Under the pieces are notes generated by a model. It had not been told where the DNA came from, searched no databases, and saw only the letters and a program-made list of their open reading frames with translations. A stretch of DNA of 13,854 nt from the NCBI GenBank assembly GCA_002343825.1, contig DDSL01000067.1, positions 10,218 through 24,071 on the forward strand, read 5' to 3'. Below are positions 1-7,053 of this stretch, in pieces. Each line of letters begins with the position of its first letter. Position 1 is the first letter of the stretch. The position numbers were made by a program, and so were the translations under genes. This DNA is from Chthonomonas sp. UBA2391. Lineage in GTDB: Bacteria > Armatimonadota > Fimbriimonadia > Fimbriimonadales > Fimbriimonadaceae.

Positions 1-1
1 C

Positions 2-553
2 ACGTTGCCCCCGATCGGCGGCTTTACCCAACCCGAGTTTTGGGTCAACGGTGATCTGGGAGAACGTCTCTTTCTCAAGTGGAAACTGGAGGCGCTCGAA
101 AAGGGCGAGATCACTGAGCGAGACGTCATGAACGTCCCGCTGGCGACTCTCAAGGATTGGGTCGGCAAGAAGGTGACCCCGCTGAGCGATGCGGTTTGGA
201 ACCAGGGGCCCCGACTTCCGATCCTGAAGGGCAAGGATCTGGTCGCCCTCGATGCGTTTTTGGGCTTGGTTCTCTTTGCCGATGAGATCCTTCCCGACGA
301 GATTTTGGGGACGACCCTCTTTGCCAATGCCGATGAGACCGCCACCGGATTTGAGAAGGCGCTTCGGGAGACCCTAAAGGAGGGGCCGGGCTTCACGATT
401 GCGAGCAAAAAGTGGATTGGGAAGACGGTCTGGCTACCACTGGAAGGACGCTCGGTGAAGGGTCTCCGTCGGTTGAGCGCCGGGAAGGGTTGGACTTCGG
501 GGGTCGTCGAGGCGGACTCGCTGGTGGTGGCGGAGAAGGCGGCCAAGGAGTGA
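2..553 (+). CDS. 3' part of an unrecognised protein gene
   Basis: An open frame runs from the window edge to a TGA at 551-553. It is open back to base 2, so the gene almost certainly begins outside the window; the TTG at 5-7 is more likely an internal Leu codon than a start. The visible ~183 residues are soluble-looking, with no membrane segment, no cysteine and no recognisable catalytic motif. The middle is rich in Leu, Asp and Gly, and the C-terminus is charged, ending in KAAKE. I do not recognise the family and assign no function. It converges on the FAD oxidoreductase gene, leaving a 63-bp GC-rich gap (554-616) in which I see no convincing terminator. That this frame is coding is supported by its length and by the gap-free tail-to-tail arrangement. 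The antisense frame at 393-800 looks like a shadow, because it is extremely Pro/Arg/Ser-rich and overlaps two better frames. Confidence 0.7.
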   Translation, partial: TLPPIGGFTQPEFWVNGDLGERLFLKWKLEALEKGEITERDVMNVPLATLKDWVGKKVTPLSDAVWNQGPRLPILKGKDLVALDAFLGLVLFADEILPDEILGTTLFANADETATGFEKALRETLKEGPGFTIASKKWIGKTVWLPLEGRSVKGLRRLSAGKGWTSGVVEADSLVVAEKAAKE

Positions 554-616
554 TCGGGTGGTTTGTTTCGCGAGCTCTTGGCTGACTTAGCGCCTCGGCC
601 CGGGGCGGCGAGCGAT

Positions 617-1747
617 CTAGACCGCCGTGGACTGCGGGAGTCTTTGTTTGACGACTTGCTCGGCAAGGGCTTGGCTTATCGTCATTCCGTGTCCCCCGAC
701 CCCGTTGACTAAGGTCGTCGATGGAGTCAACGGAATGACGACATAGGGCTCGCTCGCGCACTTTGCGTACTGGCCGGTCCACCTCTCGAAGACGCTCCAA
801 CGGTCTGCCGGCAAGAATCGGTCGAGTTCACGCTCGATCACGGCTTGGACCCGCTGATTGGAAGTGATGTCAAAGCTGGTCCCATATTCATGCGAATCGC
901 CGATAGTGAGGGTGCCATCCGGATGTTGAGCGACCAGGATGTGGACTCCAGCTTCCAAGGCATCGGGCGCGGTCTCTTGCCAACGATCACGGACGGCGGG
1001 AAGGGCCGGCAATGGAGCAAAGCTCTCGTAGTGGAGCAGGGTGAGTCCCGCGCATAGGTGGGGTCCGGGTTGTGGCACAGGGGCGTTCCACCGAGCTCGG
1101 AGCATCTCAAGCTTGCAGAGCCGAATGCCTTTTTCGGTCAGGAGATCGGAAAACAGATGGTGGAGGACATGGCCGCTACAGACAAAGACGTGGTCGGCTT
1201 CTTCGACCCCGTGACGATGGACCACTCGGTTTTCGGTGATCTCGTGCGCGGTCGTGTTGAACCGAATCTGCACCCCCAATTTGGCTTGGAGGCCCTTTGC
1301 ATACATCGCACAGGTGATCCGTGGGTCGACGCTCAGCTCGTGAGGGCTCCACATGGCGCCAAGAAGGCCTTCGGGCCGAAGATCGGGGGACTGGCGAAAG
1401 ACTTCTTCGGGACCATGGATCTCTGCGACCTCGGGCCCGGCCAATGCACAAAACTGTTCAAGGGCCTGGAGTTCGCTCGGGTGGTGGGCCAGGTGATAGC
1501 TTCCGCACTGCCGGAACGGGATCTCAAGCTCTTGGGCGATCTGAATCCATAGATCTCGGCTACGCAGGGCGAGAGCTCGCCGCTCGCCGAGGGGCTGCCC
1601 GATCGGCCAGACCATGCCGAAGTTGCGGACGCTGGCGCCCTCGGCCTTGGAATCGCGCTCCAAAAGCGTGACCTCATGACCCGCCTTTGCCGCTTGATAA
1701 GCGTGCGCCAGACCGATGATTCCGCCCCCGACCACGACAACCTTCAT
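617..1747 (-). CDS. FAD-dependent oxidoreductase, aminophosphonate-associated (TIGR03364-like)
   Basis: A 376-residue flavoprotein of the DAO (D-amino-acid oxidase-like) superfamily. It opens with a textbook dinucleotide-binding fold: GGGIIG at residues 7-12 (G7, G9, G12), followed by the acidic ribose-binding E30 in LLER. RNFGMVWPIGQ follows at about 41-51, and GGHGMTISQALAEQ lies near the C-terminus, as expected for the FAD-contacting end of DAO-type enzymes. The overall pattern and the neighbour fit the clade known as TIGR03364, which is recurrently linked to phosphonatase-like hydrolases and proposed to oxidatively deaminate an aminophosphonate such as 2-aminoethylphosphonate, its N-methyl form or its 1-hydroxy form. 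The product would be an aldehyde handed to the HAD enzyme encoded divergently 66 bp away. No signal peptide is visible, so it is probably cytosolic. A CATGAT box 8 nt before the ATG is a weak -10 candidate. Fold assignment is secure; the substrate is inferred from context. Confidence 0.88.
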   Translation of the reverse strand: MKVVVVGGGIIGLAHAYQAAKAGHEVTLLERDSKAEGASVRNFGMVWPIGQPLGERRALALRSRDLWIQIAQELEIPFRQCGSYHLAHHPSELQALEQFCALAGPEVAEIHGPEEVFRQSPDLRPEGLLGAMWSPHELSVDPRITCAMYAKGLQAKLGVQIRFNTTAHEITENRVVHRHGVEEADHVFVCSGHVLHHLFSDLLTEKGIRLCKLEMLRARWNAPVPQPGPHLCAGLTLLHYESFAPLPALPAVRDRWQETAPDALEAGVHILVAQHPDGTLTIGDSHEYGTSFDITSNQRVQAVIERELDRFLPADRWSVFERWTGQYAKCASEPYVVIPLTPSTTLVNGVGGHGMTISQALAEQVVKQRLPQSTAV

Positions 1748-1763
1748 CGGAAAGAATCATGGT

Positions 1764-1799
1764 CCGAGAAATGTTAAGGCGGCTTTAACATCCTCTCGG
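1764..1799. promoter_or_regulatory. Dyad-symmetric candidate operator between divergent genes
   Basis: The 66-bp divergent gap contains arms ATGTTAAGGC (1771-1780) and GCTTTAACAT (1782-1791) around a single central G; 9 of 10 positions pair. An outer pair, CCGAGA (1764-1769) and TCTCGG (1794-1799), extends the symmetry with a 1/2-nt offset. The site is placed to control both genes, which fits binding by a dimeric regulator. No regulator gene is adjacent. Confidence 0.6.
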
Positions 1800-1805
1800 T
1801 ATGGT
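1800..1805 (+). promoter_or_regulatory. Candidate -10 box (TATGGT) of the HAD hydrolase gene
   Basis: TATGGT lies 8 nt before the ATG at 1814. A transcript begun at normal distance from this box would start at or next to the ATG, so the mRNA would be leaderless; no Shine-Dalgarno sequence is present. No good -35 is visible, and the -35 position is occupied by the dyad. Confidence 0.4.
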
Positions 1806-1813
1806 CTGTACTC

Positions 1814-2476
1814 ATGGAACGGAAGTTCGATCTGGTCGTGCTGGATGTCGCGGGGACCACGGTTTTGGATAACGATATCGTCGCGAAGTGTTTGAGGGCC
1901 GCGCTGGCCGATTTTGGCCACCAGAAAACCATCGACGAGATCAATCCGTGGATGGGGATCACAAAGCCCTTTGCCATCTCGCAGCTTGCGCCCGAACTTT
2001 CAGCGGAGCAAATTGAGGCGTGCCATGAGAACTTTCGTCAAAAGATGATCGAGTTTTATCGGGATTCCGAAGAATTTGGTCCGATTCCTGGAGCGGAAGA
2101 GTTCTTTGCCGAGTGCCGCTCCGCCGGGGTCAAGATCGCCCTGGACACGGGATTTGACCGCACGATCATGGACACGATCCTCGACCGGTTGGAGTGGCAC
2201 GACAAGGTGGACGCGACCGCAACCAGCGACGAGGCCAAAGGGCGCCCGCACCCCGATCTCATTGATTTGCTGATGCAGCGAGTCGGGGTCGAAGATTCTT
2301 CTCGGGTGGTCAAGGTTGGGGACACCCCCAACGACATTGCCCAAGGAAGGGCGGCATCTTGTGGCATGGTGATCGGTGTGCTTCACGGCACCCATACCGA
2401 GGAACAACTGCGCCTGGCGGGCCCCGATGCCCTGGCCAACGGGATGCCTGCCTTGCGCGATCTGATTCTCGATTAG
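1814..2476 (+). CDS. Phosphonatase-like HAD hydrolase (TIGR03351-like)
   Basis: A 220-residue haloacid dehalogenase-superfamily enzyme closely resembling phosphonoacetaldehyde hydrolase (PhnX). Motif I is DVAGT (D11-T15), the DxAGT variant typical of phosphonatases, with D11 as the phosphoryl-accepting nucleophile. In the cap region MGITK places K51 where PhnX carries the lysine that forms a Schiff base with its aldehyde substrate. GRPHPD has an arginine (R144) in place of the usual HAD lysine, again a phosphonatase hallmark. GDTPND (169-174) is the acidic magnesium-binding motif. All catalytic parts for C-P bond cleavage of a 2-oxoethylphosphonate are therefore present. The true substrate could be phosphonoacetaldehyde or its hydroxylated form. 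The divergent FAD oxidoreductase probably makes that aldehyde. No PhnW transaminase and no phosphonate transporter are in the window. The start is supported by motif I at the normal distance and by the TATGGT box. Confidence 0.9.
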   Translation: MERKFDLVVLDVAGTTVLDNDIVAKCLRAALADFGHQKTIDEINPWMGITKPFAISQLAPELSAEQIEACHENFRQKMIEFYRDSEEFGPIPGAEEFFAECRSAGVKIALDTGFDRTIMDTILDRLEWHDKVDATATSDEAKGRPHPDLIDLLMQRVGVEDSSRVVKVGDTPNDIAQGRAASCGMVIGVLHGTHTEEQLRLAGPDALANGMPALRDLILD

Positions 2477-2520
2477 GTCGATACTAGGTTTGCGGTGATT
2501 ATCGCCATTTTTGGAACTCG

Positions 2521-2532
2521 GAATACGTATTC
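2521..2532. promoter_or_regulatory. 12-bp palindrome GAATACGTATTC upstream of the GH13 gene
   Basis: A perfect 12-bp palindrome with central CG, ending 6 bp before the TATACT box and 21 bp before the ATG. The identical 12 bases recur at 13590-13601 upstream of the dockerin-like gene. Even symmetry with central CG is a general feature of LacI-type operators, so a carbohydrate-responsive repressor is a reasonable guess, but no such regulator is in the window. Confidence 0.6.
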
Positions 2533-2538
2533 TTGGCC

Positions 2539-2544
2539 TATACT
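2539..2544 (+). promoter_or_regulatory. Candidate -10 box (TATACT) of the GH13 gene
   Basis: TATACT matches the -10 consensus at 5 of 6 positions and sits 9 nt before the ATG at 2554. That spacing predicts a leaderless or nearly leaderless mRNA. No Shine-Dalgarno sequence is seen. Confidence 0.55.
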
Positions 2545-2553
2545 TAAGGCACG

Positions 2554-4704
2554 ATGCACAAAGTAGTGAAGCGCAGCGTTGCGCTGGCCGTCGGTCTGGC
2601 TTCGGTGTCCGCCTATGGCCAGAGAACGAAGTCCCTGGCCCCAGAAGTCAGCCCAATCGGCGGGTGGCGGGTTCAGAGCGTCCGCCCCACCGACATCCAG
2701 GGCGAATTGAGTGTTCAGCTCTCGGTCGCGAGGGGACAAGCAGACCTCTATATCCGCCGCGGATCTGCTCCTACGCTGACGCAGTATGACCTGAAGGTCA
2801 CTGGTCCACAGGCTGTGAAAACCGCGATTCTGCGGAATATCGGCAGTCCAGCCTTGACCTCTGAGAATTGGTTTATCGGCGCTTATTCCAAGTCGCCTTC
2901 TACAGTGACCATTACGCCGACCTTGCGCACTGTTCGATCGGACTATAGCGGAAAAGGAGCGGTGCCTTTTGCACGAGGAACGACCTTTAGGACTTGGGCT
3001 CCTAACGCTTCGTCGGTCCACGTCGCGGGGCAGTTCAATAATTGGAGCACGACCGCAGCCCCGATGGTGAACGAAGGTGGAGGATGGTGGAGTCTCGACA
3101 TCCGAAATGCCAACGTCGGTCAGCAGTATAAGTTTGTCATTCGGAACGGCTCTTCCACAATTTGGAAGAACGATCCTTATGCCCGACGCTTAACGAACTC
3201 GGTCGGAAACTCGATCATCTATAACCCCAACAGCTACGCGTGGCAAACGTCGAACTTTGTCACTCCCCAATGGAATAACGCGGTCATCTACCAGATGCAC
3301 ATTGGGACCTTTAACGACAGTCCCGGCGGAAGTCCTGGGACGTTTTCCTCTGCCGTCAATCGACTTGATCATGTCCGAGATCTTGGTGTGAACGTGATTA
3401 AGCTTCTGCCCGTACAAGAGTTTGCGGGTGACTTCAGCTGGGGTTATAACCCGTCGCATATCTTCTCGGTAGAAGCCGCCTACGGTGGACCCGATAATCT
3501 CAAAAGGTTCATTGATGAAGCCAACAAGCGCGGTATCGCGGTCTTGCTAGACGTGGTGCATAACCACTATGGACCTAGTGACCTCGATCTCTGGCGCTTT
3601 GATGGATGGTCGCAGGGCACTTATGGCGGAATCTTCTTCTATAACGATGCGCGAGCGGTAACGCCCTGGGGCAATACGCGCCCCGATTTCGGCCGAAGTG
3701 AGGTCCGACAATTCATTATCGACAATCAGCGACAATGGGCTGAGGAGTTTCGTTTTAGCGGTTTTCGAGTGGACTCCACCCTCACCATGCGGACGACAGA
3801 TTTGGGCGACAACCCAGATGGCTGGAGTCTTTTGCAATGGATGAATAACGATCTCGATTTCAACCAGCCATGGAAGATCATGATCGCCGAAGACTTGCAG
3901 AATAACTCCTGGATTACGCGGGATACCCAAACCGGTGGAGCTGGCTTCGATAGTCAGTGGTCGAACTTCGTGCACACGATTCGTGCAAACATCACTCCCG
4001 GCGACGACAATAGTCGCAATATGTGGAGCGTTCGTGATGCGATCTCTGAGCGCTTCAACAATGATGCGTTCGAAAGAGTGATCTACACCGAATCACATGA
4101 CGAGAATGCGAATGGGAAGAAGCGCGTCACCAGCACAATTGACGATGCAGCTCCAGGTAGCTATTGGTCACAAAAGCGGTCTACACTCGGCGCGGCCCTC
4201 GTGATGACATCTCCAGGCATCCCGATGATCTTCCAGGGACAGGAAATCCTTGAAGATGGATGGTTTGCCGACACGGATCCCATTGACTGGACCAAGCTCA
4301 CCACCTACTCCGGTATTCGGTTGCTGTATCGTGATCTTATCGCGCTTCGTCGGAATCTTGGTGGACGAACGGCAGGCCTTACGGGGCAGAATCTCAACGT
4401 CCACCATGTGAACGATGGCGCTAAAGTCTTGGCATACCATCGATGGGCTAATGGTGGAGCGAATGATGACGTGATCGTCATTGCCAACTTCCGAAACCAG
4501 ACATGGAACAACTATCGAATCGGGTTCCCTCGATCGGGGAACTGGTCTGTGGTATTCAACTCGGATTGGAACGGTTACTCGCCGCTCTTTGGCAACCTCG
4601 CAACTCCTGCGGTTAATGCGGGGGCCCCGGCGCAAGACGGCATGGGCTTTAGCGGAACGATCAACGTGGCACCCTATTCGGTCGTCATTCTTGCCAAGGA
4701 CTAG
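2554..4704 (+). CDS. Secreted GH13 alpha-glucan-active enzyme with CBM48-type domain
   Basis: A 716-residue exported glycoside hydrolase. Residues 1 to about 22 form a Sec signal peptide (basic start, hydrophobic core, SVSAYG cleavage area). Residues ~35-125 resemble a beta-sandwich of the bacterial pre-peptidase C-terminal type. Residues ~143-200 (TFRTWAPNASSV, AGQFNNW) are a CBM48/isoamylase N-terminal domain. The catalytic (beta/alpha)8 barrel starts near 240. All four GH13 regions are present: DVVHNH (333-338), GFRVD with predicted nucleophile D407, IAED with acid/base E446, and SHDE (514-517) with transition-state D516. FQGQE follows at 560-564, and a C-terminal beta-domain ends the protein. 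CBM48 plus SHDE recalls glycogen branching enzymes and trehalohydrolases, but secretion points to extracellular starch or glycogen processing, so branching versus hydrolysis is undecided. The upstream palindrome is shared with the dockerin-like gene, hinting at joint control. Confidence 0.9.
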   Translation: MHKVVKRSVALAVGLASVSAYGQRTKSLAPEVSPIGGWRVQSVRPTDIQGELSVQLSVARGQADLYIRRGSAPTLTQYDLKVTGPQAVKTAILRNIGSPALTSENWFIGAYSKSPSTVTITPTLRTVRSDYSGKGAVPFARGTTFRTWAPNASSVHVAGQFNNWSTTAAPMVNEGGGWWSLDIRNANVGQQYKFVIRNGSSTIWKNDPYARRLTNSVGNSIIYNPNSYAWQTSNFVTPQWNNAVIYQMHIGTFNDSPGGSPGTFSSAVNRLDHVRDLGVNVIKLLPVQEFAGDFSWGYNPSHIFSVEAAYGGPDNLKRFIDEANKRGIAVLLDVVHNHYGPSDLDLWRFDGWSQGTYGGIFFYNDARAVTPWGNTRPDFGRSEVRQFIIDNQRQWAEEFRFSGFRVDSTLTMRTTDLGDNPDGWSLLQWMNNDLDFNQPWKIMIAEDLQNNSWITRDTQTGGAGFDSQWSNFVHTIRANITPGDDNSRNMWSVRDAISERFNNDAFERVIYTESHDENANGKKRVTSTIDDAAPGSYWSQKRSTLGAALVMTSPGIPMIFQGQEILEDGWFADTDPIDWTKLTTYSGIRLLYRDLIALRRNLGGRTAGLTGQNLNVHHVNDGAKVLAYHRWANGGANDDVIVIANFRNQTWNNYRIGFPRSGNWSVVFNSDWNGYSPLFGNLATPAVNAGAPAQDGMGFSGTINVAPYSVVILAKD

Positions 4705-4712
4705 GTTCGGGT

Positions 4713-4743
4713 TCGCTCGCATCATGTAGAATGGTGCGAGCGA
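4713..4743. repeat. Inverted repeat bracketing the gatB -10 box
   Basis: Perfect 9-bp arms TCGCTCGCA (4713-4721) and TGCGAGCGA (4735-4743) flank a 13-nt loop that contains TAGAAT. It lies in the 38-bp gap after the GH13 gene. No T-run follows on the + strand, so it is a poor intrinsic terminator; it may be an operator or an RNA stem. The right arm ends on the A of the preferred gatB start codon. Confidence 0.5.
4727..4732 (+). promoter_or_regulatory. Candidate -10 box (TAGAAT) of gatB
   Basis: TAGAAT (5 of 6 consensus positions) lies 10 nt before the ATG at 4743. The upstream in-frame ATG at 4731 overlaps the box itself, which favours 4743 as the true start. No clear -35 is seen. Confidence 0.45.
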
Positions 4744-6215
4744 TGACCAACTATCTCCCGAGCGTCGGCATGGAAGTCCATGCTGAACTACTCACTCGCT
4801 CCAAGATGTTTTGCCGATGTGCGGTGGCCTTCGGTGGGGAGCCCAACACGCGCATTTGTCCAGTTTGCATGGGGTTACCAGGCGCACTTCCTGTCCCCAA
4901 TCGACGGGCGATCGAGATGGTTATTCGCACTGCGCTGGCGCTCAACTGTAAGATCGCCTATAACAGCGTCTTCCACCGAAAGAACTACTTCTATCCGGAT
5001 CTTCCTAAGGGGTTTCAGGTCAGCCAGTATGGCGAGACGAATCCCATTGGATATCACGGCTTTATCGAAATCCCGGATGGAAAGGGTGGCCTGAAGCAGA
5101 TCTCGATTCGACGGGTTCATCTTGAGGAAGACACTGGGAAACTCATGCACCTTCCTAGCGGCGGAAGCGGTATCGACTATAACCGAGCCGGCGTGCCCTT
5201 GATGGAAGTTGTGAGTGGATTTCCGCCCGACATCCATCATTCGGACGAAGCTAAGGAGTACCTTGTGCAATTGAGGTTATTGCTGCTCTACCTCGGAGTT
5301 TGTGATGGCAAGCTCGAGCAAGGCAGTATGCGCTGCGAGCCGAACATTAGCGTCGCGCCCGAGGGCTCGGAAAAGCTGGGCACGAAGACCGAACTCAAGA
5401 ACCTCAATAGCTTTAGGTCAGTGCAGCTGGGGGTTCAGTTCGAAGTACGGAGGCAGATTGCGGTTTACGAAGGCGGCGGGACGGTTGCTCAAGAAACTCG
5501 TGGCTGGAACGATGGCAACGAAACAAGCTATCTGATGCGGACCAAGGAATCGGAACAGGATTATCGATACTTCCCATGTCCAGACTTGGCTCCGATGGCC
5601 TTTAGCGAAGAAGAGATTGAGCGAATGAGGTCCGAGTTGCCCGAGCTTCCGATGGCCAAACTGCATCGGTATCAGTCGGAGTTGCAGCTGAATGACAAAG
5701 ATGCGAGGCGTTTGGTCGAAGATCGTCACTGGGCCGCATATTTTGAGGAGTGTATCCAACACGGAGGCGACCCTAAACAGGTCTGCAACTGGATGATTTC
5801 GGAGTTTGCAAAGTCGCTGAACGAGACGGGGCAAGTGATCAGCGATCACGCAAAGGACGATGACCCAGAGCGAGATGTGACCAAGGTTAGTCCCGTTCAT
5901 CTTGTTGAACTAACCCAGCTCGTGACTTCAGGAAAGATCTCAAGCCGAACAGCCAAGGACATCTTTGCCGAGGTCTTCCAGAGTGGGGCGATGCCCAGCC
6001 GCTTGGCGGAGAATTCTCAACAGATTAGTGACGGCGATCAGATTGTGGGATGGGTTCGGCAAGTGATGGACGCTAACGGAGATGCCGTTGCGAAGTACCG
6101 CGGTGGCCAACAAAACGTCATCGGCTTTTTGGTTGGCCAAGTCATGAAATCAAGTCAAGGCCGGGCGAATCCTCAACTCGTACAGGAGATCATGAAGAAG
6201 GAACTGGAGGGATGA
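4743..6215 (+). CDS. gatB: Asp-tRNA(Asn)/Glu-tRNA(Gln) amidotransferase subunit B
   Basis: GatB is the tRNA-binding kinase subunit of the GatCAB complex. It phosphorylates Glu on misacylated Glu-tRNA(Gln) (or Asp on Asp-tRNA(Asn)) so that it can be amidated with ammonia from GatA. The protein starts SVGMEVHAEL, the family opening. CRC...CPVC supplies the four zinc-binding cysteines within the first 55 residues. YFYPDLPKGFQVSQY and the family signature IDYNRAGVPLMEVV follow, with QDYRYFPCPDLAP in the middle. The C-terminus (NVIGFLVGQVMK) is the GatB/YqeY domain that grips tRNA. Length from 4743 is 490 residues, normal for the family. An in-frame ATG at 4731 would add four residues (MVRA) but overlaps the -10 box, so I prefer 4743. 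gatA and gatC are not in the window. Its stop codon overlaps the next start (ATGA), so the TPR gene is probably translationally coupled. Confidence 0.97.
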   Translation: MTNYLPSVGMEVHAELLTRSKMFCRCAVAFGGEPNTRICPVCMGLPGALPVPNRRAIEMVIRTALALNCKIAYNSVFHRKNYFYPDLPKGFQVSQYGETNPIGYHGFIEIPDGKGGLKQISIRRVHLEEDTGKLMHLPSGGSGIDYNRAGVPLMEVVSGFPPDIHHSDEAKEYLVQLRLLLLYLGVCDGKLEQGSMRCEPNISVAPEGSEKLGTKTELKNLNSFRSVQLGVQFEVRRQIAVYEGGGTVAQETRGWNDGNETSYLMRTKESEQDYRYFPCPDLAPMAFSEEEIERMRSELPELPMAKLHRYQSELQLNDKDARRLVEDRHWAAYFEECIQHGGDPKQVCNWMISEFAKSLNETGQVISDHAKDDDPERDVTKVSPVHLVELTQLVTSGKISSRTAKDIFAEVFQSGAMPSRLAENSQQISDGDQIVGWVRQVMDANGDAVAKYRGGQQNVIGFLVGQVMKSSQGRANPQLVQEIMKKELEG

Positions 6216-6748
6216 TCTTCTCCTTCTTGCTCGCGGGATCCTTGGTTCAAGGAACGAGCGTTCCTCCGAACCGAATCGTGGTGGCTACCTCGCAATTCCT
6301 TACGAGGCAAGCCGATAGTTGGTTTGAAGCAGGTGATTTTCCCGCGGCTATCTCGGTCTTGCGGTATCAGTACTCTTTAGTCCCCACAAGCGAAGAAGCA
6401 GTCACTGATCTCGGCTGGATGTTGCAGAACGTGGGACGGATGGAGGAAGCCGAGGCTCTCTATAAAAAGTTCGCGATTGATGCAGTCGGGAATCCTGATC
6501 GTGCCCTTCCGCTCGCGCAGTACTACGCCCTAGTCGCCCGCGAACCACGAAAGGTCATCGCACTTCTTGAACCGCTTATCGAGGAGAAGGTTCATCCCAA
6601 CAACCTTCGCCTGCTGGCCAAGAGTTACGAACGAATTGAAGACTTCAAGAATGCGGTAAGGATCTATCGAATCTTGGTGCAGCGATTCCCTGAAGACCTA
6701 ACGGCCAAACGAAACTTGGAAATGGCCTTGCGCAAGCTGGAAGGCTAG
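6212..6748 (+). CDS. Exported TPR-repeat protein
   Basis: A 178-residue protein whose first ~16 residues (MIFSFLLAGSLVQG) look like a short signal peptide or membrane anchor without a lipobox cysteine. The remainder is helical, with tetratricopeptide-like repeats at roughly residues 29-60 (AGDFPAAISVL), 61-94 (GRMEEAEALYKKF), 96-127 (degenerate) and 128-170 (EDFKNAVRIY, RFPEDLTA). TPR arrays mediate protein-protein contacts, and nothing catalytic is visible. The start overlaps the gatB stop by four bases (ATGA), and the stop is 4 nt before the DUF167 gene, so it is almost surely co-transcribed with both. A functional link to tRNA amidation is not implied. The partner and role are unknown. Confidence 0.8.
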   Translation: MIFSFLLAGSLVQGTSVPPNRIVVATSQFLTRQADSWFEAGDFPAAISVLRYQYSLVPTSEEAVTDLGWMLQNVGRMEEAEALYKKFAIDAVGNPDRALPLAQYYALVAREPRKVIALLEPLIEEKVHPNNLRLLAKSYERIEDFKNAVRIYRILVQRFPEDLTAKRNLEMALRKLEG

Positions 6749-6752
6749 AATA

Positions 6753-7022
6753 ATGGGTGAAATCACCGTTAAGGTGACCCCAAAAGCAAAGCAACAACGC
6801 ATTCGGATGGAAGGAGATGTGGCCAAGATCTACGTCACGGCTCCCCCCGAAGATGGTCAGGCCAATCGGGCGGTGGAGGCTTTGATCGCGGAAGCGGTGA
6901 AGCTTCCCACTCGCGACGTGTCGATCGTGCGGGGTGCCACATCGCGAACCAAGTTGGTGAGCATCTACGGCGTTTCCACCGAGGATATATGGAAGAGATT
7001 GTCGGAGTATCCGAACCACTGA
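6753..7022 (+). CDS. yggU: DUF167 (YggU/UPF0235) family protein
   Basis: An 89-residue small cytosolic protein of the DUF167/YggU family. The signature is clear: VKVTPKAKQQRI near the N-terminus, VTAPPEDGQANRAVEALIAE at about 30-49, then VSIVRGATSRTKLVSI, the conserved GxxSRxK segment. Family members are compact alpha/beta proteins of unknown biochemical role, found across bacteria and eukaryotes, and the length here is normal. The ATG lies 4 nt after the TPR stop codon, so this is an operon-internal gene. No convincing Shine-Dalgarno sequence is visible; translation probably relies on coupling. The TAGAAT just before it (6746-6751) is largely the TPR stop codon and is too close to the ATG to be its -10 box. 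Confidence 0.9.
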   Translation: MGEITVKVTPKAKQQRIRMEGDVAKIYVTAPPEDGQANRAVEALIAEAVKLPTRDVSIVRGATSRTKLVSIYGVSTEDIWKRLSEYPNH

Positions 7023-7053
7023 ACCCTCGGGAATCGTCCGAGAGAGAAGAATC

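Noticed and set aside
554..616. GC-rich gap between the first two convergent genes as a bidirectional terminator
   Set aside because: No uninterrupted stem of useful length and no T-run on either strand.
393..800. 135-residue - strand open frame across the first convergent gap
   Set aside because: Pro/Arg/Ser-rich sequence overlapping two better frames, with no ribosome binding site or motif.
6746..6751. TAGAAT directly before the DUF167 gene as a -10 box
   Set aside because: Only 1 nt separates it from the ATG, and it contains the TPR gene's stop codon; the gene is operon-internal.
7026..7042. CTCGG...CCGAG hairpin before the FHA gene
   Set aside because: Only 5 bp of stem with a 7-nt loop and no T-run; too weak to call a terminator or operator.
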